The notes below the pieces were generated by a model. It was not told the origin of the DNA and did no database searches. It was given only the letters and a program-made list of their open reading frames with translations. 64,000 bases of DNA from assembly GCF_900092025.1 (NCBI RefSeq), contig NZ_FLTX01000036.1, positions 62,001 through 126,000 of the forward strand. The letters are read 5' to 3'. Both the position numbers and the translations under genes were made by a program. This DNA is from Xanthomonas bromi. Its GTDB lineage: Bacteria; Pseudomonadota; Gammaproteobacteria; Xanthomonadales; Xanthomonadaceae. Positions 51,539 to 62,956 of this stretch are shown one piece after another; the stretch's first letter is position 1, and each line of letters begins with the position of its first letter.

Positions 51539-52816
51539 ATGAATTCCGTGCATACCCAACCCGCGTCGCTGTCGCCGTCTGCCCCGACTACCTCGCGGGC
51601 AGGCGGACGCATTGCCGAGCTGGGCGCCTTCGCATTGACTGCGCTGGTGGTGAGCATGCCGAGCGGGCTGCTGCCCTTCGGCTTGTGCCTGCTGCTGGGT
51701 TCGCTGGTCGGGTGGCGTCGCCTGCGCGACGGCATCGCTGCGCGTGAATGGTCGTTGCGCGTGGTGGGGTGGCTGACGGTGGCGGTGATTGCAATGTCGC
51801 TGTTGTCGATCGCCTTGTTCGAACACGGGCTGCGCGATGTGGGCAACCGCTCGCGCTTCCTGGTGCTGCCATGGGCGGCGTTATGGGCATATGCGTTGCA
51901 GCCGCGCCAGGTGTGGCTGTGGCGCGGCGCCCTGGTCGGCGTGTTCGCGGCCATGCTGATCGCGCTGCTGCAGGTGATGAACGGGGCCGACCGCGCCGAA
52001 GGCTTCACCAACGCAATTGTGTTTGCCGACATCGCGTTGATGTTGCTGGTGGTGGCGGTGTTCTGCCGCCCGGTCAGCAATGTGCGCTGGCTAGTGGGCG
52101 CTGCGGTCGCCACCGTGGTGGTGATCGTGCTCAGCGGCAGCCGCGGGGTGTGGTTGGCGTTGCTGGCGACGCTGGGTGTGCTGATCTGGGGCGCGCCCTG
52201 GCATAGCGCGCGCATGCGCTTGCTGACCTTCATCGGTAGCGCGGTGCTGGCGGTGGGCGTCGCGTTCAGCGTGCCGGCCCTGACCGACCAGATGCGCCTG
52301 GGCGAATTGCAGAGCGACCTGCAACGTTACGAAGTGGGCGACACCGATTCGTCGGCCGGCGCCCGCATCGAACGCCTGCACGTGGCCTGGGACACCGTGA
52401 AGGCGCATCCGCTGATCGGTGTGGGTGTGGGTCGTTTCGACGATGCGATGCACGATGTGCCGGCCTGTGCCGCCGACCCGACGTTGTACCGTTGCCAGTT
52501 GGGACACGCGCACAACGATCTGGCCGAATGGAGTGCGACCCAGGGCGTGCCCGGCCTGTTGTTGTTGATTGCCGTCTATGGCGTGCCGCTGTGGCTGTTC
52601 GTGCGGCTGCATCGGCGTAGCGGCCAGCAGCAGTTCCGTGGTCCGGCCGCGGCCGGGGTGATGATGGTGATCAGTTATGCCTTGTGCGGGCTGACCCAAT
52701 CGATGTTCGCGCACCAGGTGGCGGCAAGCTTCTACACCGCCATGGTCGGAGTACTGGTGGGTCTGGCGGCGCGGCAGGCGCAACAGGCCGAGTCAGGTGT
52801 GGCCAGTACGCGATAG
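51539..52816 (+). CDS. O-antigen ligase-like membrane protein (Wzy_C family)
   Basis: A 425-residue protein with about 10 membrane helices. The large periplasmic loop between the last helix groups contains ARIERLHVAWDTVKAHPLIG and CQLGHAHNDLAEWSATQG, with the essential histidine of WaaL-type ligases. These enzymes join the O-chain or a similar glycan to the lipid A core, or polymerise it; which one cannot be decided. The start ATG at 51539 precedes a Ser/Pro/Thr-rich tail and the first helix. It lies in a small envelope-glycan group with the flanking glycosyltransferases. Confidence 0.85.
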   Translation: MNSVHTQPASLSPSAPTTSRAGGRIAELGAFALTALVVSMPSGLLPFGLCLLLGSLVGWRRLRDGIAAREWSLRVVGWLTVAVIAMSLLSIALFEHGLRDVGNRSRFLVLPWAALWAYALQPRQVWLWRGALVGVFAAMLIALLQVMNGADRAEGFTNAIVFADIALMLLVVAVFCRPVSNVRWLVGAAVATVVVIVLSGSRGVWLALLATLGVLIWGAPWHSARMRLLTFIGSAVLAVGVAFSVPALTDQMRLGELQSDLQRYEVGDTDSSAGARIERLHVAWDTVKAHPLIGVGVGRFDDAMHDVPACAADPTLYRCQLGHAHNDLAEWSATQGVPGLLLLIAVYGVPLWLFVRLHRRSGQQQFRGPAAAGVMMVISYALCGLTQSMFAHQVAASFYTAMVGVLVGLAARQAQQAESGVASTR

Positions 52817-53007
52817 CGGCGCATGCTCCATCGGCCGCATGCGCCAGCCGCATGCGCTTTGAGTGGCTGATCAGCCACCTACCAGAAGCCGAATGGGTGC
52901 AGTCGTTGCGGGAACCGGCGTGTCTCATGTGGACATCCCGCGGTCTGCACAGCGTTCGCGTCATTGGCAGCGGCTTGACGACTGTACTGGACGGTTTTTA
53001 TCCATCC

Positions 53008-53832
53008 TTATTCGCTGCGTCGATCCGGTGCGCGCGGTGGATCCTGCACCGGCTGGTTGTGCTGCAGCAGCCACAACATGATGGTCTTCTGGCGCACGTA
53101 GTTGGCGCGCACATACGCGTAGATCAGCCCATGCCAGCCATCGCGAAAGCCGCCACGCAGCAGATAGCCGCGCCAGAAGCGCCAGGCCGGCGCCAGTACC
53201 AGCTTGCTCCAGGTCGCGCGTTTGCCGCGTGCGTGTTCGTGCTCGGCCATCATTTGCGCATAGCGCTGGGTCTTGGCCAACTGCTGCATCAGCGAGCGGT
53301 ATGGGTAATGGATCAGATCGCCGGCCAGCGTCGCCACGGGACCATCCACGCTGGCGGCCTCGTGGATCTCGCGCTTGCCGCGCCAACCGCCACGGCGCCG
53401 ATCGAACAAGCGCAACACCCGGTCCGGATACGCGTTGCCGTGGCGCAGGAAGCGGCCGAAGTAGTCCGATAAGCGTGCGAAGCGGTAGCCGGCCGCGTTG
53501 GCGAAGCCGGCATCGCGCGCAGCGATGATCGAGGCGCGCAGGTCATCGCTGACGCGTTCGTCGGCGTCCAGGCACAACACCCAGTCGTGGCTGGCCTGTG
53601 CCACGCAGAACGCCTTCTGGCTGCGGTAGCCATCGAAGGCGCGTTGCAACACGCGTGCGCCGTGTTCGCCGGCGATGGCGGCGGTGGCATCGGTGGAGCC
53701 GGAGTCCACCACCACGATCTCGTCGCAGAACGCCAGCGAGGTTAGACAGTCGCGTAGGCGATCGGCCTCGTTGAACGCGATAATGCAGGCGCAAATGCGA
53801 GGCCGTTCGTCGGGTGCGGTCGTAGAGGACAT
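53008..53832 (-). CDS. Glycosyltransferase family 2, WaaE/KdtX-like
   Basis: A 274-residue GT-A-fold enzyme. The nucleotide-sugar region begins ICACIIAFNEADRLRDCLTS with DEIVVVDSGSTD; the acidic metal motif is in VLCLDADERVS. It also has YRFARLSDYFGRFLRHG and KREIHEAASVDG, as in WaaE-type transferases that modify the LPS inner core. The C-terminus ends with a basic membrane-associated segment (RANYVRQKTIMLWLLQ). Its ATG at 53832 is three bases from the start of the divergent gene, so the two have no space between them. Confidence 0.9.
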   Translation of the reverse strand: MSSTTAPDERPRICACIIAFNEADRLRDCLTSLAFCDEIVVVDSGSTDATAAIAGEHGARVLQRAFDGYRSQKAFCVAQASHDWVLCLDADERVSDDLRASIIAARDAGFANAAGYRFARLSDYFGRFLRHGNAYPDRVLRLFDRRRGGWRGKREIHEAASVDGPVATLAGDLIHYPYRSLMQQLAKTQRYAQMMAEHEHARGKRATWSKLVLAPAWRFWRGYLLRGGFRDGWHGLIYAYVRANYVRQKTIMLWLLQHNQPVQDPPRAPDRRSE

Positions 53833-53835
53833 GTG

Positions 53836-54891
53836 ATGGCCGATTACCTGCTGTTCGCAACGGAGCGTTACGCGTTGCCTATTCTGGCGCCATTGGCGCA
53901 GGCATTACAGGCCTCCGGGCACGCAGTGTCGGCCTGGTTTGAAGGCGGCGCGCGCGATCTGGCGCTGCCGGGTGCGCGCGCGGTCGGCGTGCGCGAGGCG
54001 CTGGGATTGCGTCCGCGCGCGGTCTTCAGCGCGGCCAACTGGGTGCCGCCGTTTGTGTCTGGCGCGAAAGTGCAGCTGTTTCACGGCTTCAATGTGCAAA
54101 AACGCGAGGACAATCGCGGTCATTTCCGGGTGCGTGGCCTGTTCGATCTGTATTGCACGCAAGGTCCGGCCACCACCGCGCCATTCCGTGCGCTGGCACA
54201 GCGTGAGGGCCATTTTGCGGTGGTGGAAACCGGCTGGCCCAAGCTCGACCCGGTCTTCCGCGACGATGGCGGCCGGAGCGCTGCCTTGCGCGCACCGGCC
54301 GCAGGCCGCCCGGTGATCCTGTTCGGTTCCACCTTTACCGAGCGGCTGAGCGCGGCGCCTGCGCTTTACGACGAAATCGCCGCCGACATCGCGCGCGGTG
54401 CGCATTACTGGCTGCTGACCTTGCATCCGAAGTGCGCTACGGAGCTGTTCGACCGCTATCGCGCACTGGCTGGTGCCAACGCACGCTTCATCGAGCCCGA
54501 AGAGGTCATGGCCGCGCAGCGTGCGGCCGACGTGCTGGTGTCGGACACCTCATCGATCGTGTCCGAGTTCGTGGTGCAGCACAAACCGGTGGTGACCTTC
54601 CGCAACCGCGTGCCGCAGCCGCATATGCTCGACTTCCAGCAGGCCGAGCAGTTGCCGCAGCAGCTGGCGCGCGCGCTGTCGCCGGATGCGGCATTGCGTG
54701 GTGCACTCGCCAGTTACGCCGATGCGATCCATCCGTATCGCGACGGGCGTTCCTCCGAACGGGTGATTGCCGCTACCGAGGACTTCCTTTCCGGCAAGCT
54801 CGGCGGACTGCGGCGCAAACCGCTGGGCGCGCTGTGGCGCGGGTTGCAGATCCGTCGCGAGCTTGGCTACTGGGGGCCGGCGCAACGCTAA
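53836..54891 (+). CDS. CDP-glycerol glycerophosphotransferase-like protein
   Basis: A 351-residue protein of the glycerophosphotransferase family (as in teichoic acid polymerases TagF/TagB and some Gram-negative capsule or LPS enzymes). Matching segments are VQLFHGFNVQKRE, LFGSTFTERLSAAP, LLTLHPKCATELFDRY and ADVLVSDTSSIVSEFVVQHKPVVTF-type text, the last being the typical C-terminal active-site region. A ribosome site AGGAC lies before the ATG at 53836; a GTG three bases earlier is also possible. It probably transfers a glycerol-phosphate or similar unit to a surface glycan; the acceptor is unknown. Confidence 0.85.
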   Translation: MADYLLFATERYALPILAPLAQALQASGHAVSAWFEGGARDLALPGARAVGVREALGLRPRAVFSAANWVPPFVSGAKVQLFHGFNVQKREDNRGHFRVRGLFDLYCTQGPATTAPFRALAQREGHFAVVETGWPKLDPVFRDDGGRSAALRAPAAGRPVILFGSTFTERLSAAPALYDEIAADIARGAHYWLLTLHPKCATELFDRYRALAGANARFIEPEEVMAAQRAADVLVSDTSSIVSEFVVQHKPVVTFRNRVPQPHMLDFQQAEQLPQQLARALSPDAALRGALASYADAIHPYRDGRSSERVIAATEDFLSGKLGGLRRKPLGALWRGLQIRRELGYWGPAQR

Positions 54892-55192
54892 GAGCAGCTG
54901 ACACAATGCCTGCGCAGCCGTCAGGCGGGCGCGGTCGGTGCCCGGAATCGGTATGTCCCACGCGTCGATTGCGGTATTCCGCACGTGCGCACTCACTGGA
55001 CGACTGCTCGCTACGTTTGGTAGCCGTTCTGAGTTGCATCGGCCGTGATCACTGCGGTGATCCTTGCCTGCAAGGCGCCGCCGAAGCGGATCGCCGTCAT
55101 TGATCAGATCACTCAGCCGAGTTGCCCATGTCGACCAGTACAACTGCTGATCGACAAGACTGATCAGCACCATGACGGATCGCTGGCGGTGA
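54892..55192. other. Convergent spacer with TGATCA repeats
   Basis: No supported gene was found. TGATCA occurs more than once (near 55100 and 55160), but no clear hairpin or terminator stands out. Confidence 0.45.
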
Positions 55193-56698
55193 TCACCAGC
55201 GCAACTTGCGCCGCGCCAACGCGGCGCCGAGTTGCGCTTGCAACGCCTGCGCCTGGGCAAGCGGCACAAAACGCAGACGCAATGCCGGGCCGGTCGCACT
55301 GGCGCCGGCCGTATCCAGCCATAGTGTGGCGGTGCCGGACAGCCGATCCAGCGGCGAGCGTTGCAGCTGCAGCGCCTGCAGCTTGTCCAGCTCGGCCAGC
55401 CGCCACCAGCGCTTCCACCAGCCGCCGCGCACCGCAACGAAGCGCGCATCTACCGCGTAGGCCATGCGCTGCACCTGGCGCTGCGCCTTGAACGCGCTCC
55501 ACGGCAGCCACGCCAGCAACCATAAGGCCTGGCTGCCGAAGTGCCACGCCAGTCCGGCCACCAGCGGCAGCAGCATCAACGCCGTGGGCAGGCTCAATCG
55601 CCACCAGCAATGCGTGGCGATCGGCTGCCACTGCGCTGGCGGCCATGCGATACCGGGTAGCAGGTGTTGCAGCAAGGCGTCGCAGCGCTGCGGATCGGCA
55701 GTGGGCGCGAGTTCTTTCAATGCGCTGCCGTGGGTGTCGCCAGTGCCGGCCACTGCCGTGTCCACCCGCAACTGGCGACGTCCGAACAGGCGATGCAGCA
55801 GGCCTTCGTAAAGCGTCCACGACTGGATCCGCCGTAACGCCACGCTGCTGCGGATCCGCGTCAGCAGCCCGCGCTCCACGGTGAGGCGGCGCTCGGATTC
55901 GCTCAAATGGAAGCCGTGGTACTGCGTCACCGCCAGGGCCACCGACAGCGCGCGCATTGCCATCAACACGGCAAGCGTGGCGATCGTCGCCAGGGTCGCC
56001 GTGACCGCGACGCCGGGATGGATCTGGCTGACGTAGCGGTACGCCAGCTCGCCGTTGTGCTCGACGAAGTCGGACACCGTGCGGCGCGGAATCATCTGGT
56101 AAATCACGCCGAAGCTGGCAGCCACCACGACCATGCCGCGGTTGGAAATCAGCCCCAGCCGGATCACCTCGGTCATCTGCAGGCGCAGCAGGCTGCCGCT
56201 GTCCTCGTCGATCTGCGGCGTCGCGGCTTCTGCGCCCGTCGCCCGGCGACGGATCAGGTCTTCCAGCGCCAGTGCCTGGTCCAGCCGCAGCACACGCATT
56301 TCCGCTTCCGGCTTATGCCCGCCGGCAGACTCCAGGCGGACCTCGGCCACGCCTGCCAGGCGATGCAGCAGCGATTGATGCACCACCACGTTATGGATGC
56401 GCGCGAACGGAATATCGCGCCGGCTGCGTTCCAGCAGGCCGCTGCGAATCGCCACGCCATCGGCGCCGATCCGGTAGCGGTAGGTGAAGTAGCGCAGCAC
56501 CGAAATCGCCACCAGCACCGAAATCACCACGCCGGTGGCGATCTGGTCGGCAAAATCGCGATTGCCGTCGCGGCTGCCGAACAGGATCAGTGCGGCCAGC
56601 GGAATCAGGAACTGACGGATCTGCTGCAGCAATACGAACACCCACGACAACGGATGCAGGCGCTGCTCGTCGTTGCCGGGATGTTCGATGGCATTCAT
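55193..56698 (-). CDS. Bacterial PH-domain membrane protein (YdbT-like)
   Basis: A 501-residue membrane protein with several hydrophobic segments and two or more bPH2 (DUF304) domains. Typical segments are YRIGADGVAIRSGLLERSRR with DIPFARIHNVVVHQSLLHRL, and the repeats VERGLLTRIRSSVALRRIQS and VRGGWWKRWWRLAELDKLQA. It resembles E. coli YdbT in layout. Its stop overlaps nothing, but its start overlaps the stop of the smaller PH gene by four bases, so the two form a pair. The function is unknown; it is probably an envelope protein. Confidence 0.88.
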   Translation of the reverse strand: MNAIEHPGNDEQRLHPLSWVFVLLQQIRQFLIPLAALILFGSRDGNRDFADQIATGVVISVLVAISVLRYFTYRYRIGADGVAIRSGLLERSRRDIPFARIHNVVVHQSLLHRLAGVAEVRLESAGGHKPEAEMRVLRLDQALALEDLIRRRATGAEAATPQIDEDSGSLLRLQMTEVIRLGLISNRGMVVVAASFGVIYQMIPRRTVSDFVEHNGELAYRYVSQIHPGVAVTATLATIATLAVLMAMRALSVALAVTQYHGFHLSESERRLTVERGLLTRIRSSVALRRIQSWTLYEGLLHRLFGRRQLRVDTAVAGTGDTHGSALKELAPTADPQRCDALLQHLLPGIAWPPAQWQPIATHCWWRLSLPTALMLLPLVAGLAWHFGSQALWLLAWLPWSAFKAQRQVQRMAYAVDARFVAVRGGWWKRWWRLAELDKLQALQLQRSPLDRLSGTATLWLDTAGASATGPALRLRFVPLAQAQALQAQLGAALARRKLRW

Positions 56699-57294
56699 AG
56701 CGCGTCGTCGTCGTCATCGAGCTGCCGGGCCAGGCGGTCGCGCAGACGTTCTGCATCGTCCTGATCCAGCCCCGACAGCGCCACTGCGTTGAGCCGGCTG
56801 CCGGCGGTGTGCACCACCAGAGTGGTCAGGCGGGTCGCGCGTTCGATCGGCCCACGACGCAGGTCGACGTGCTGCACACGCGAAATCGGAACGCGCGTGT
56901 CGCTTTGCCACAGATGGCCGCGCTGTAGCGCCAGGCCATGCTGGTCGAGTTTCCAATGGGTCAGCCGGTGCCGCTTGACCGCGAACCAGGCACCCAGCAG
57001 GGCGATGGCCGCGGTCACGCCCAGCACCGCTGGCCATTGATGCCAGGCGTGCAGCCAGACCACCGTGACGCCACCTGCGATCAGGCCCGCACATCCGCCG
57101 CCCAGCGCGCCGTTGACCGCCGCCACATACGCACCGCGTCGCGGCAGCGATTGCCAGTGGCTGTGGTTGATGGCCGACGCTTCTGCCGGAGCAGACGGGA
57201 CGATGAGGTCGGGGTGCGGCGGTGGAGCGTCGTGCACGAGGCTGGCCTGCAGAAGCGGTTCGCAAGCATAGCCGGCTGCCGAGTGCAGGCGCAC
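56695..57294 (-). CDS. Small bacterial PH-domain membrane protein (YdbS-like)
   Basis: A protein of up to 199 residues with two membrane segments (AVNGALGGGCAGLIAGGV and WPAVLGVTAAIALLGAWFAV), followed by a PH domain with HWKLDQHGLALQRGHLWQSD and PISRVQHVDLRRGPIERATR. It is the partner of the larger PH protein, as ydbS is of ydbT in E. coli. The start is uncertain: GTG at 57294 gives 199 residues, GTG at 57237 gives 180; neither has a strong ribosome site. It starts just downstream of the ribA stop on the minus strand. Confidence 0.82.
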   Translation of the reverse strand: MRLHSAAGYACEPLLQASLVHDAPPPHPDLIVPSAPAEASAINHSHWQSLPRRGAYVAAVNGALGGGCAGLIAGGVTVVWLHAWHQWPAVLGVTAAIALLGAWFAVKRHRLTHWKLDQHGLALQRGHLWQSDTRVPISRVQHVDLRRGPIERATRLTTLVVHTAGSRLNAVALSGLDQDDAERLRDRLARQLDDDDDAL

Positions 57295-57309
57295 CCGGCA
57301 CCGGGCGCG

Positions 57310-58443
57310 CTACTGCGCAGCCAGGATCAATGCATCCACGTCCAGCGCATGTCCGGCACGCGCGGCCTTGGTGCGCAGGTACTGCTCGTTTTCGGCGGTG
57401 ATCTCGCCGGTGATCGCGATGCGATCTTCGACCGCGATGCCGGCTGCGCGCAGGCGCTCGGCCTTGGCGGGGTTGTTGGTCAACAGCCGGATCCGGCCGA
57501 TGCCCAGCCCGCGCAACATCGCCACCGCACTACCGTAGCGGCGCTCGTCCGGGCCAAAGCCCAACTGCGCGTCGGCATCGATGGTGTCCAGGCCGGCGTG
57601 CTGATAGCCGTAGGCGCGCATCTTGGCAGCGATGCCGGTGCCGCGACCTTCCTGATCCAGATACAGCAGCACGCCACCGCCCAGCTCTTTCAGCTTGGCC
57701 AGCCCATGCCGCAACTGGTCGCCGCAATCGCACTTGAGTGAGCCGAACAGATCGCCGGTCAGGCACGACGAATGCACACGCACCGGCACCGCCGCCGACA
57801 GGTCCGGCTGGCCGACCACGATCGCCACCTGGTCGCGCTGCGCCACGCCGCCGCGGAACACCACGAATTCGCTCATGCCCAGGCCGCGCAACGGCACCGG
57901 TGTGCGGGTCACCAACGCGTAGCCGGCGGCCGCGGAGGTGGCGCAGCCGCCGCGCAAATCGTCCAGTGCCAGCGACTGGCAGCCAGCGAACGCGGCCTGG
58001 TCGTGCACATCGCGCAGTTCCACCGCCAGCAGTGCCGGCAGCAGCAAGCCCAGCCGCGCGATCTCAACGCCGCCGGCATCCAGCGCATCGCCGGCCGTCC
58101 ATTGCGTGGGCACCGGGGTGTCGCGCAGGTAGGCCAGTGCCGCGAGCTGGTCGTAGCTGTGATCGATCAAGCCCACCCGGGCGCCCTGTGGCGCGCTCAA
58201 GCCCAGCACCTGGGCGCGAGTCGGCGTCACGAACAGGTAGTGGCGGCCCTGCGCGGCGCGCGCGAAGGCCGCGTACGACTGCGCGGTGCTGCTGTCCAAT
58301 GCCAGCACCGCACGCGCCTGTCCATCCGCCGCTGTCAGCAACACCGGACGCCCGGCGCGCAGCTCGGAGGCGGCGCGCTCACAGCGGATCGCCGCCGGAT
58401 CGCCGAAGGCCTGTGCGCTAGGGGAGGGGACGGGGCTGCTCAT
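57310..58443 (-). CDS. ribA: GTP cyclohydrolase II with a degenerate RibB-like N-terminal domain
   Basis: Opens GTP to start riboflavin synthesis. The 377-residue protein has the C-terminal RibA domain with the zinc cysteines in HSSCLTGDLFGSLKCDCGDQ, followed by YLDQEGRGTGIAAKMRAYGY and LGFGPDERRYGSAVAMLRGL. Residues 1-190 align with the DHBP synthase (RibB) part but lack its catalytic acidic motif: the region after VLLTAADGQARAV has no DREDE-like acids. So it should act only as RibA. The ATG at 58443 has no strong competitor. It precedes the PH-protein pair. Confidence 0.9.
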   Translation of the reverse strand: MSSPVPSPSAQAFGDPAAIRCERAASELRAGRPVLLTAADGQARAVLALDSSTAQSYAAFARAAQGRHYLFVTPTRAQVLGLSAPQGARVGLIDHSYDQLAALAYLRDTPVPTQWTAGDALDAGGVEIARLGLLLPALLAVELRDVHDQAAFAGCQSLALDDLRGGCATSAAAGYALVTRTPVPLRGLGMSEFVVFRGGVAQRDQVAIVVGQPDLSAAVPVRVHSSCLTGDLFGSLKCDCGDQLRHGLAKLKELGGGVLLYLDQEGRGTGIAAKMRAYGYQHAGLDTIDADAQLGFGPDERRYGSAVAMLRGLGIGRIRLLTNNPAKAERLRAAGIAVEDRIAITGEITAENEQYLRTKAARAGHALDVDALILAAQ

Positions 58444-58687
58444 GCACGACTCCAGATGGGGATGGCCACGGCCGCTTCAAGGCGGACGCCGCCGTGGTCA
58501 CTGCGTGATCGCGTCCGCCCATTGTCGCGCGCCCGGCGACGGACAGTCGCCACGACCGGGTAGAACGCTGCATCCAGCCGCTGCCGATTGAGTGGCGCAG
58601 CATGCGTCGATTGGTTGCCTGCGGCGCGCGTTGTTCAGGACCTGGCAATGCTTTCTAATCGGACGACCTCTACGTTCGTCTGGCCCC

Positions 58688-59209
58688 ATGCACATTGTCG
58701 ATTGCAGCCAAGCGCGCCACGCCGGCGCCATTCTGGACATCTTCAACGACGCCATCGCCAATTCCACTGCGCTCTACGACTACCGGCCACGGCCGCCGGA
58801 GAGCATGGTTGGCTGGTTCGCCACCAAACAGGCCGGCGGCTTTCCGGTGATCGGTGTGGAGGATGCCGACGGCACCCTGATGGGCTTCGCCAGCTACGGC
58901 ACCTTTCGCGCCTGGCCGGCGTTCAAGTACAGCGTCGAGCATTCGATCTATGTGCACCAGGACCATCGCGGCAAAGGCCTGGGACGCATCCTGCTGCAGG
59001 CCTTGATCGCAGCGGCGCAAGCGCGCGGCGTGCATGTGCTGGTGGGCGGCATCGATGCCAGTAACCAGGCCAGCATCGCCTTGCACGAACAGTTCGGTTT
59101 CACCCATGCCGGCACCGTGCGCGAGGCCGGTTTCAAGTTCGGGCGCTGGCTGGACCTGGCGTTCTACCAACGCATTCTGGCCACGCCCGCCGATCCGCAC
59201 GACGATTGA
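58688..59209 (+). CDS. GNAT acetyltransferase, phosphinothricin acetyltransferase-like
   Basis: A 173-residue GNAT enzyme. It has the Pat-like N-terminus [20 protein letters not shown] with [11 protein letters not shown], the acetyl-CoA binding motif [19 protein letters not shown], and the C-terminal [20 protein letters not shown] with [13 protein letters not shown]. Such enzymes acetylate small amines; phosphinothricin resistance is a possibility, not a proven role. The ATG at 58688 gives the standard N-terminus. It is convergent with lpxL downstream. Confidence 0.9.
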   Translation: MHIVDCSQARHAGAILDIFNDAIANSTALYDYRPRPPESMVGWFATKQAGGFPVIGVEDADGTLMGFASYGTFRAWPAFKYSVEHSIYVHQDHRGKGLGRILLQALIAAAQARGVHVLVGGIDASNQASIALHEQFGFTHAGTVREAGFKFGRWLDLAFYQRILATPADPHDD

Positions 59210-59258
59210 CGCACACGGCGCGGCTGCCGCGCTCGATCAGGCCGGCGCGGCGCGGCGA

Positions 59259-60173
59259 TCAATGCGGATGCCGCTCCGTCGCATAGGGATTGGCCTCGCC
59301 GCTGCCGGGGGGACGCAGCGTGTAGCGCTTGTAGGTCCACTGGTATTGCGCCGGGTCGCGCCGGGCGATCTGTTCGATGCCGGCGTTGAGCGCGCTGGCG
59401 GCACGGACCGGGTCGGGGTCAGCCACCGCCGGGTCGGCCGGTTGCACGTGCAGGGCAAACTGCAGATCCCCGCCGGCGCGTTCGCACCAGCCGTACAACA
59501 CGGTGGCGCCGGTGCGCTCGGCCAGCCGGTTGACCAGAGTCATGGTCAGCGCCTGCCTGCCGAAGAACGGCGCAAACACGCCATCGCCCATTTTCGGTTG
59601 CTGGTCGGGCAGGATGCCGACCGCACCGCCGTCCTTGAGCACCTTGAACAACTGCCGCACCGCCGGGCCTTCGGCACGCACCTGGCGCACGTTGTCGCCG
59701 CCGCGTGCCAGCTGCAGGAAACCGTCCACCGCCTCGGATTCCGGCGGCCGGTAGACAATGGCGATCGGCCCGCGCTCGGACAGCCACTGGTTGAGCAGCT
59801 CCCAGTTGCCGAAGTGCGGCGCGGCCACGATGACCCCGCGCCCGGAGGCCAGTGCGGCGTCGTACAACTCCTGGCCGTTGCGTTGCAGACGGGCCAGGTT
59901 CTCGGCCGGCGGTCGGGTCCAGGTGCGCAGTACTTCCAGGGTCTGTCGCGCGGTCGATTGCAGGATCCGTGCGTGCAACTGCGCGCGCTGCTCGGCGCTC
60001 AATTCCGGATACGCCAGTTCCAGATTGCGGCGGGCCACGCGCGCCTCGCGCGCATTGAGTTTGCGCCAGCTCCAGGCCAGCGTATCGGCCAGGCGTTGGA
60101 GCAGCGGCCACGGCAAGCGGCCCACGGTGGCGGCGGTGGCGTACAGCAATCGGGCACGGACATCAGGGTTCAT
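59259..60173 (-). CDS. lpxL: Lipid A lauroyl-type acyltransferase (LpxL/HtrB family)
   Basis: Adds a secondary acyl chain to lipid A. The 304-residue protein has the catalytic H-x4-E motif HFGNWE at 120-125, preceded by GRGVIVAAP, then [18 protein letters not shown] and [20 protein letters not shown]. The basic C-terminal [12 protein letters not shown] also fits. The start at 60173 ([19 protein letters not shown]) is preferred to an upstream in-frame start that adds 22 unlike residues. It is divergent from dtd. Confidence 0.92.
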   Translation of the reverse strand: MNPDVRARLLYATAATVGRLPWPLLQRLADTLAWSWRKLNAREARVARRNLELAYPELSAEQRAQLHARILQSTARQTLEVLRTWTRPPAENLARLQRNGQELYDAALASGRGVIVAAPHFGNWELLNQWLSERGPIAIVYRPPESEAVDGFLQLARGGDNVRQVRAEGPAVRQLFKVLKDGGAVGILPDQQPKMGDGVFAPFFGRQALTMTLVNRLAERTGATVLYGWCERAGGDLQFALHVQPADPAVADPDPVRAASALNAGIEQIARRDPAQYQWTYKRYTLRPPGSGEANPYATERHPH

Positions 60174-60272
60174 CCGCGCAATTCTAAACAGCGTGGCCGG
60201 CGAAGACCCGCAGGTGACAGTGCGGGCCGCGCTGGGCATGCTGCCCGCACAGTTTGCTACCCAAGAATGCGC

Positions 60273-60713
60273 ATGCTTGCACTGATCCAGCGCGTCACCC
60301 GCGCCAGCGTCACCGTCGACGACCAGATCGTCGGGCAGATCGGCCCCGGGTTGCTGGCGCTGGTCGGCGTGGAACCCGGCGACAGCGATGCGCAGATCCG
60401 GCGCCTGGCCGAGCGCCTGCTCAGCTACCGGGTGTTCGGCGACGACGCCGGCAAGATGAACCGCTCACTCACCGATACCGGCGGCGGCCTGTTGCTGGTC
60501 AGCCAGTTCACCCTGGCCGCCGACACCAGTTCGGGCAACCGCCCAGGCTTCAGCACCGCCGCGCCGCCGTTGGAGGCTGAACCCGCGTTCAATCGATTGG
60601 TGGCGATCTGCCGCGAAAAACATCGCGGCGGGGTGGAAACCGGGCGTTTTGGTGCCCATATGGTTGTCGACCTGGTCAATGACGGCCCGGTGACCTTCCT
60701 TCTCAGACCCTAG
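60273..60713 (+). CDS. dtd: D-aminoacyl-tRNA deacylase
   Basis: Removes D-amino acids wrongly attached to tRNA. The 146-residue protein has the full Dtd sequence: [40 protein letters not shown] with RPGFSTA, and [16 protein letters not shown] with the GP motif. The length equals the family norm. The ATG at 60273 gives the usual [10 protein letters not shown]; an ATG six bases earlier would add two residues. It is followed by rpoD after about 108 bp. Confidence 0.96.
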   Translation: MLALIQRVTRASVTVDDQIVGQIGPGLLALVGVEPGDSDAQIRRLAERLLSYRVFGDDAGKMNRSLTDTGGGLLLVSQFTLAADTSSGNRPGFSTAAPPLEAEPAFNRLVAICREKHRGGVETGRFGAHMVVDLVNDGPVTFLLRP

Positions 60714-60768
60714 ATACCGCACGTCCACCAGCGGTCCCGTCTTGATTCCGGCAGACCGGGCTTCACGC

Positions 60769-60777
60769 TGGTATAAT
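60769..60777 (+). promoter_or_regulatory. Extended -10 promoter of rpoD
   Basis: TGGTATAAT is a perfect extended -10 element (TG-n-TATAAT). A weak TTGATT lies at 60742-60747, too far for a standard -35 spacing. Transcription would start near 60784, about 38 bases before rpoD. Confidence 0.7.
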
Positions 60778-60821
60778 GCTAGGTTCTCTTTCCAATCTCA
60801 AAGCCGGTGGCGCGAGCACTC

Positions 60822-62696
<1,875 letters not shown>

Positions 62697-62728
62697 CACC
62701 TCGGTCGTAACGTGCAGTGATCCCACAG

Positions 62729-62750
62729 CAGCCCCGCTCACGCGGGGCTG
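62729..62750 (+). terminator. Terminator of rpoD
   Basis: CAGCCCCGC and GCGGGGCTG form a perfect 9-bp stem with a TCAC loop, followed by TTGCGTTG. It lies about 33 bases after the rpoD stop. Confidence 0.8.
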
Positions 62751-62956
62751 TTGCGTTGTAGTCAAGGCAGTTGGTTATGCGTGGCGCTCGGGCTGAAACG
62801 ACATGCGCGCGTCGGGGAGACGCAGCGCCGATGCGTTCACGCAGTGGCGACGAAGCCACACGGTTACGCAACATTAAACCGGTGTTTCTGCAAACCTCAC
62901 GTGGCGTTCTGACCACGACTTCTAAGTTGGCGGACGAATGGAAACGGGATCGTCTT

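Noticed and set aside
52817-53007. Repeated GCATGC motifs between the ligase-like and GT2 genes
   Set aside because: Three copies of a short GC-rich palindrome are not convincing as a site, and no clear hairpin with a T-run is present.
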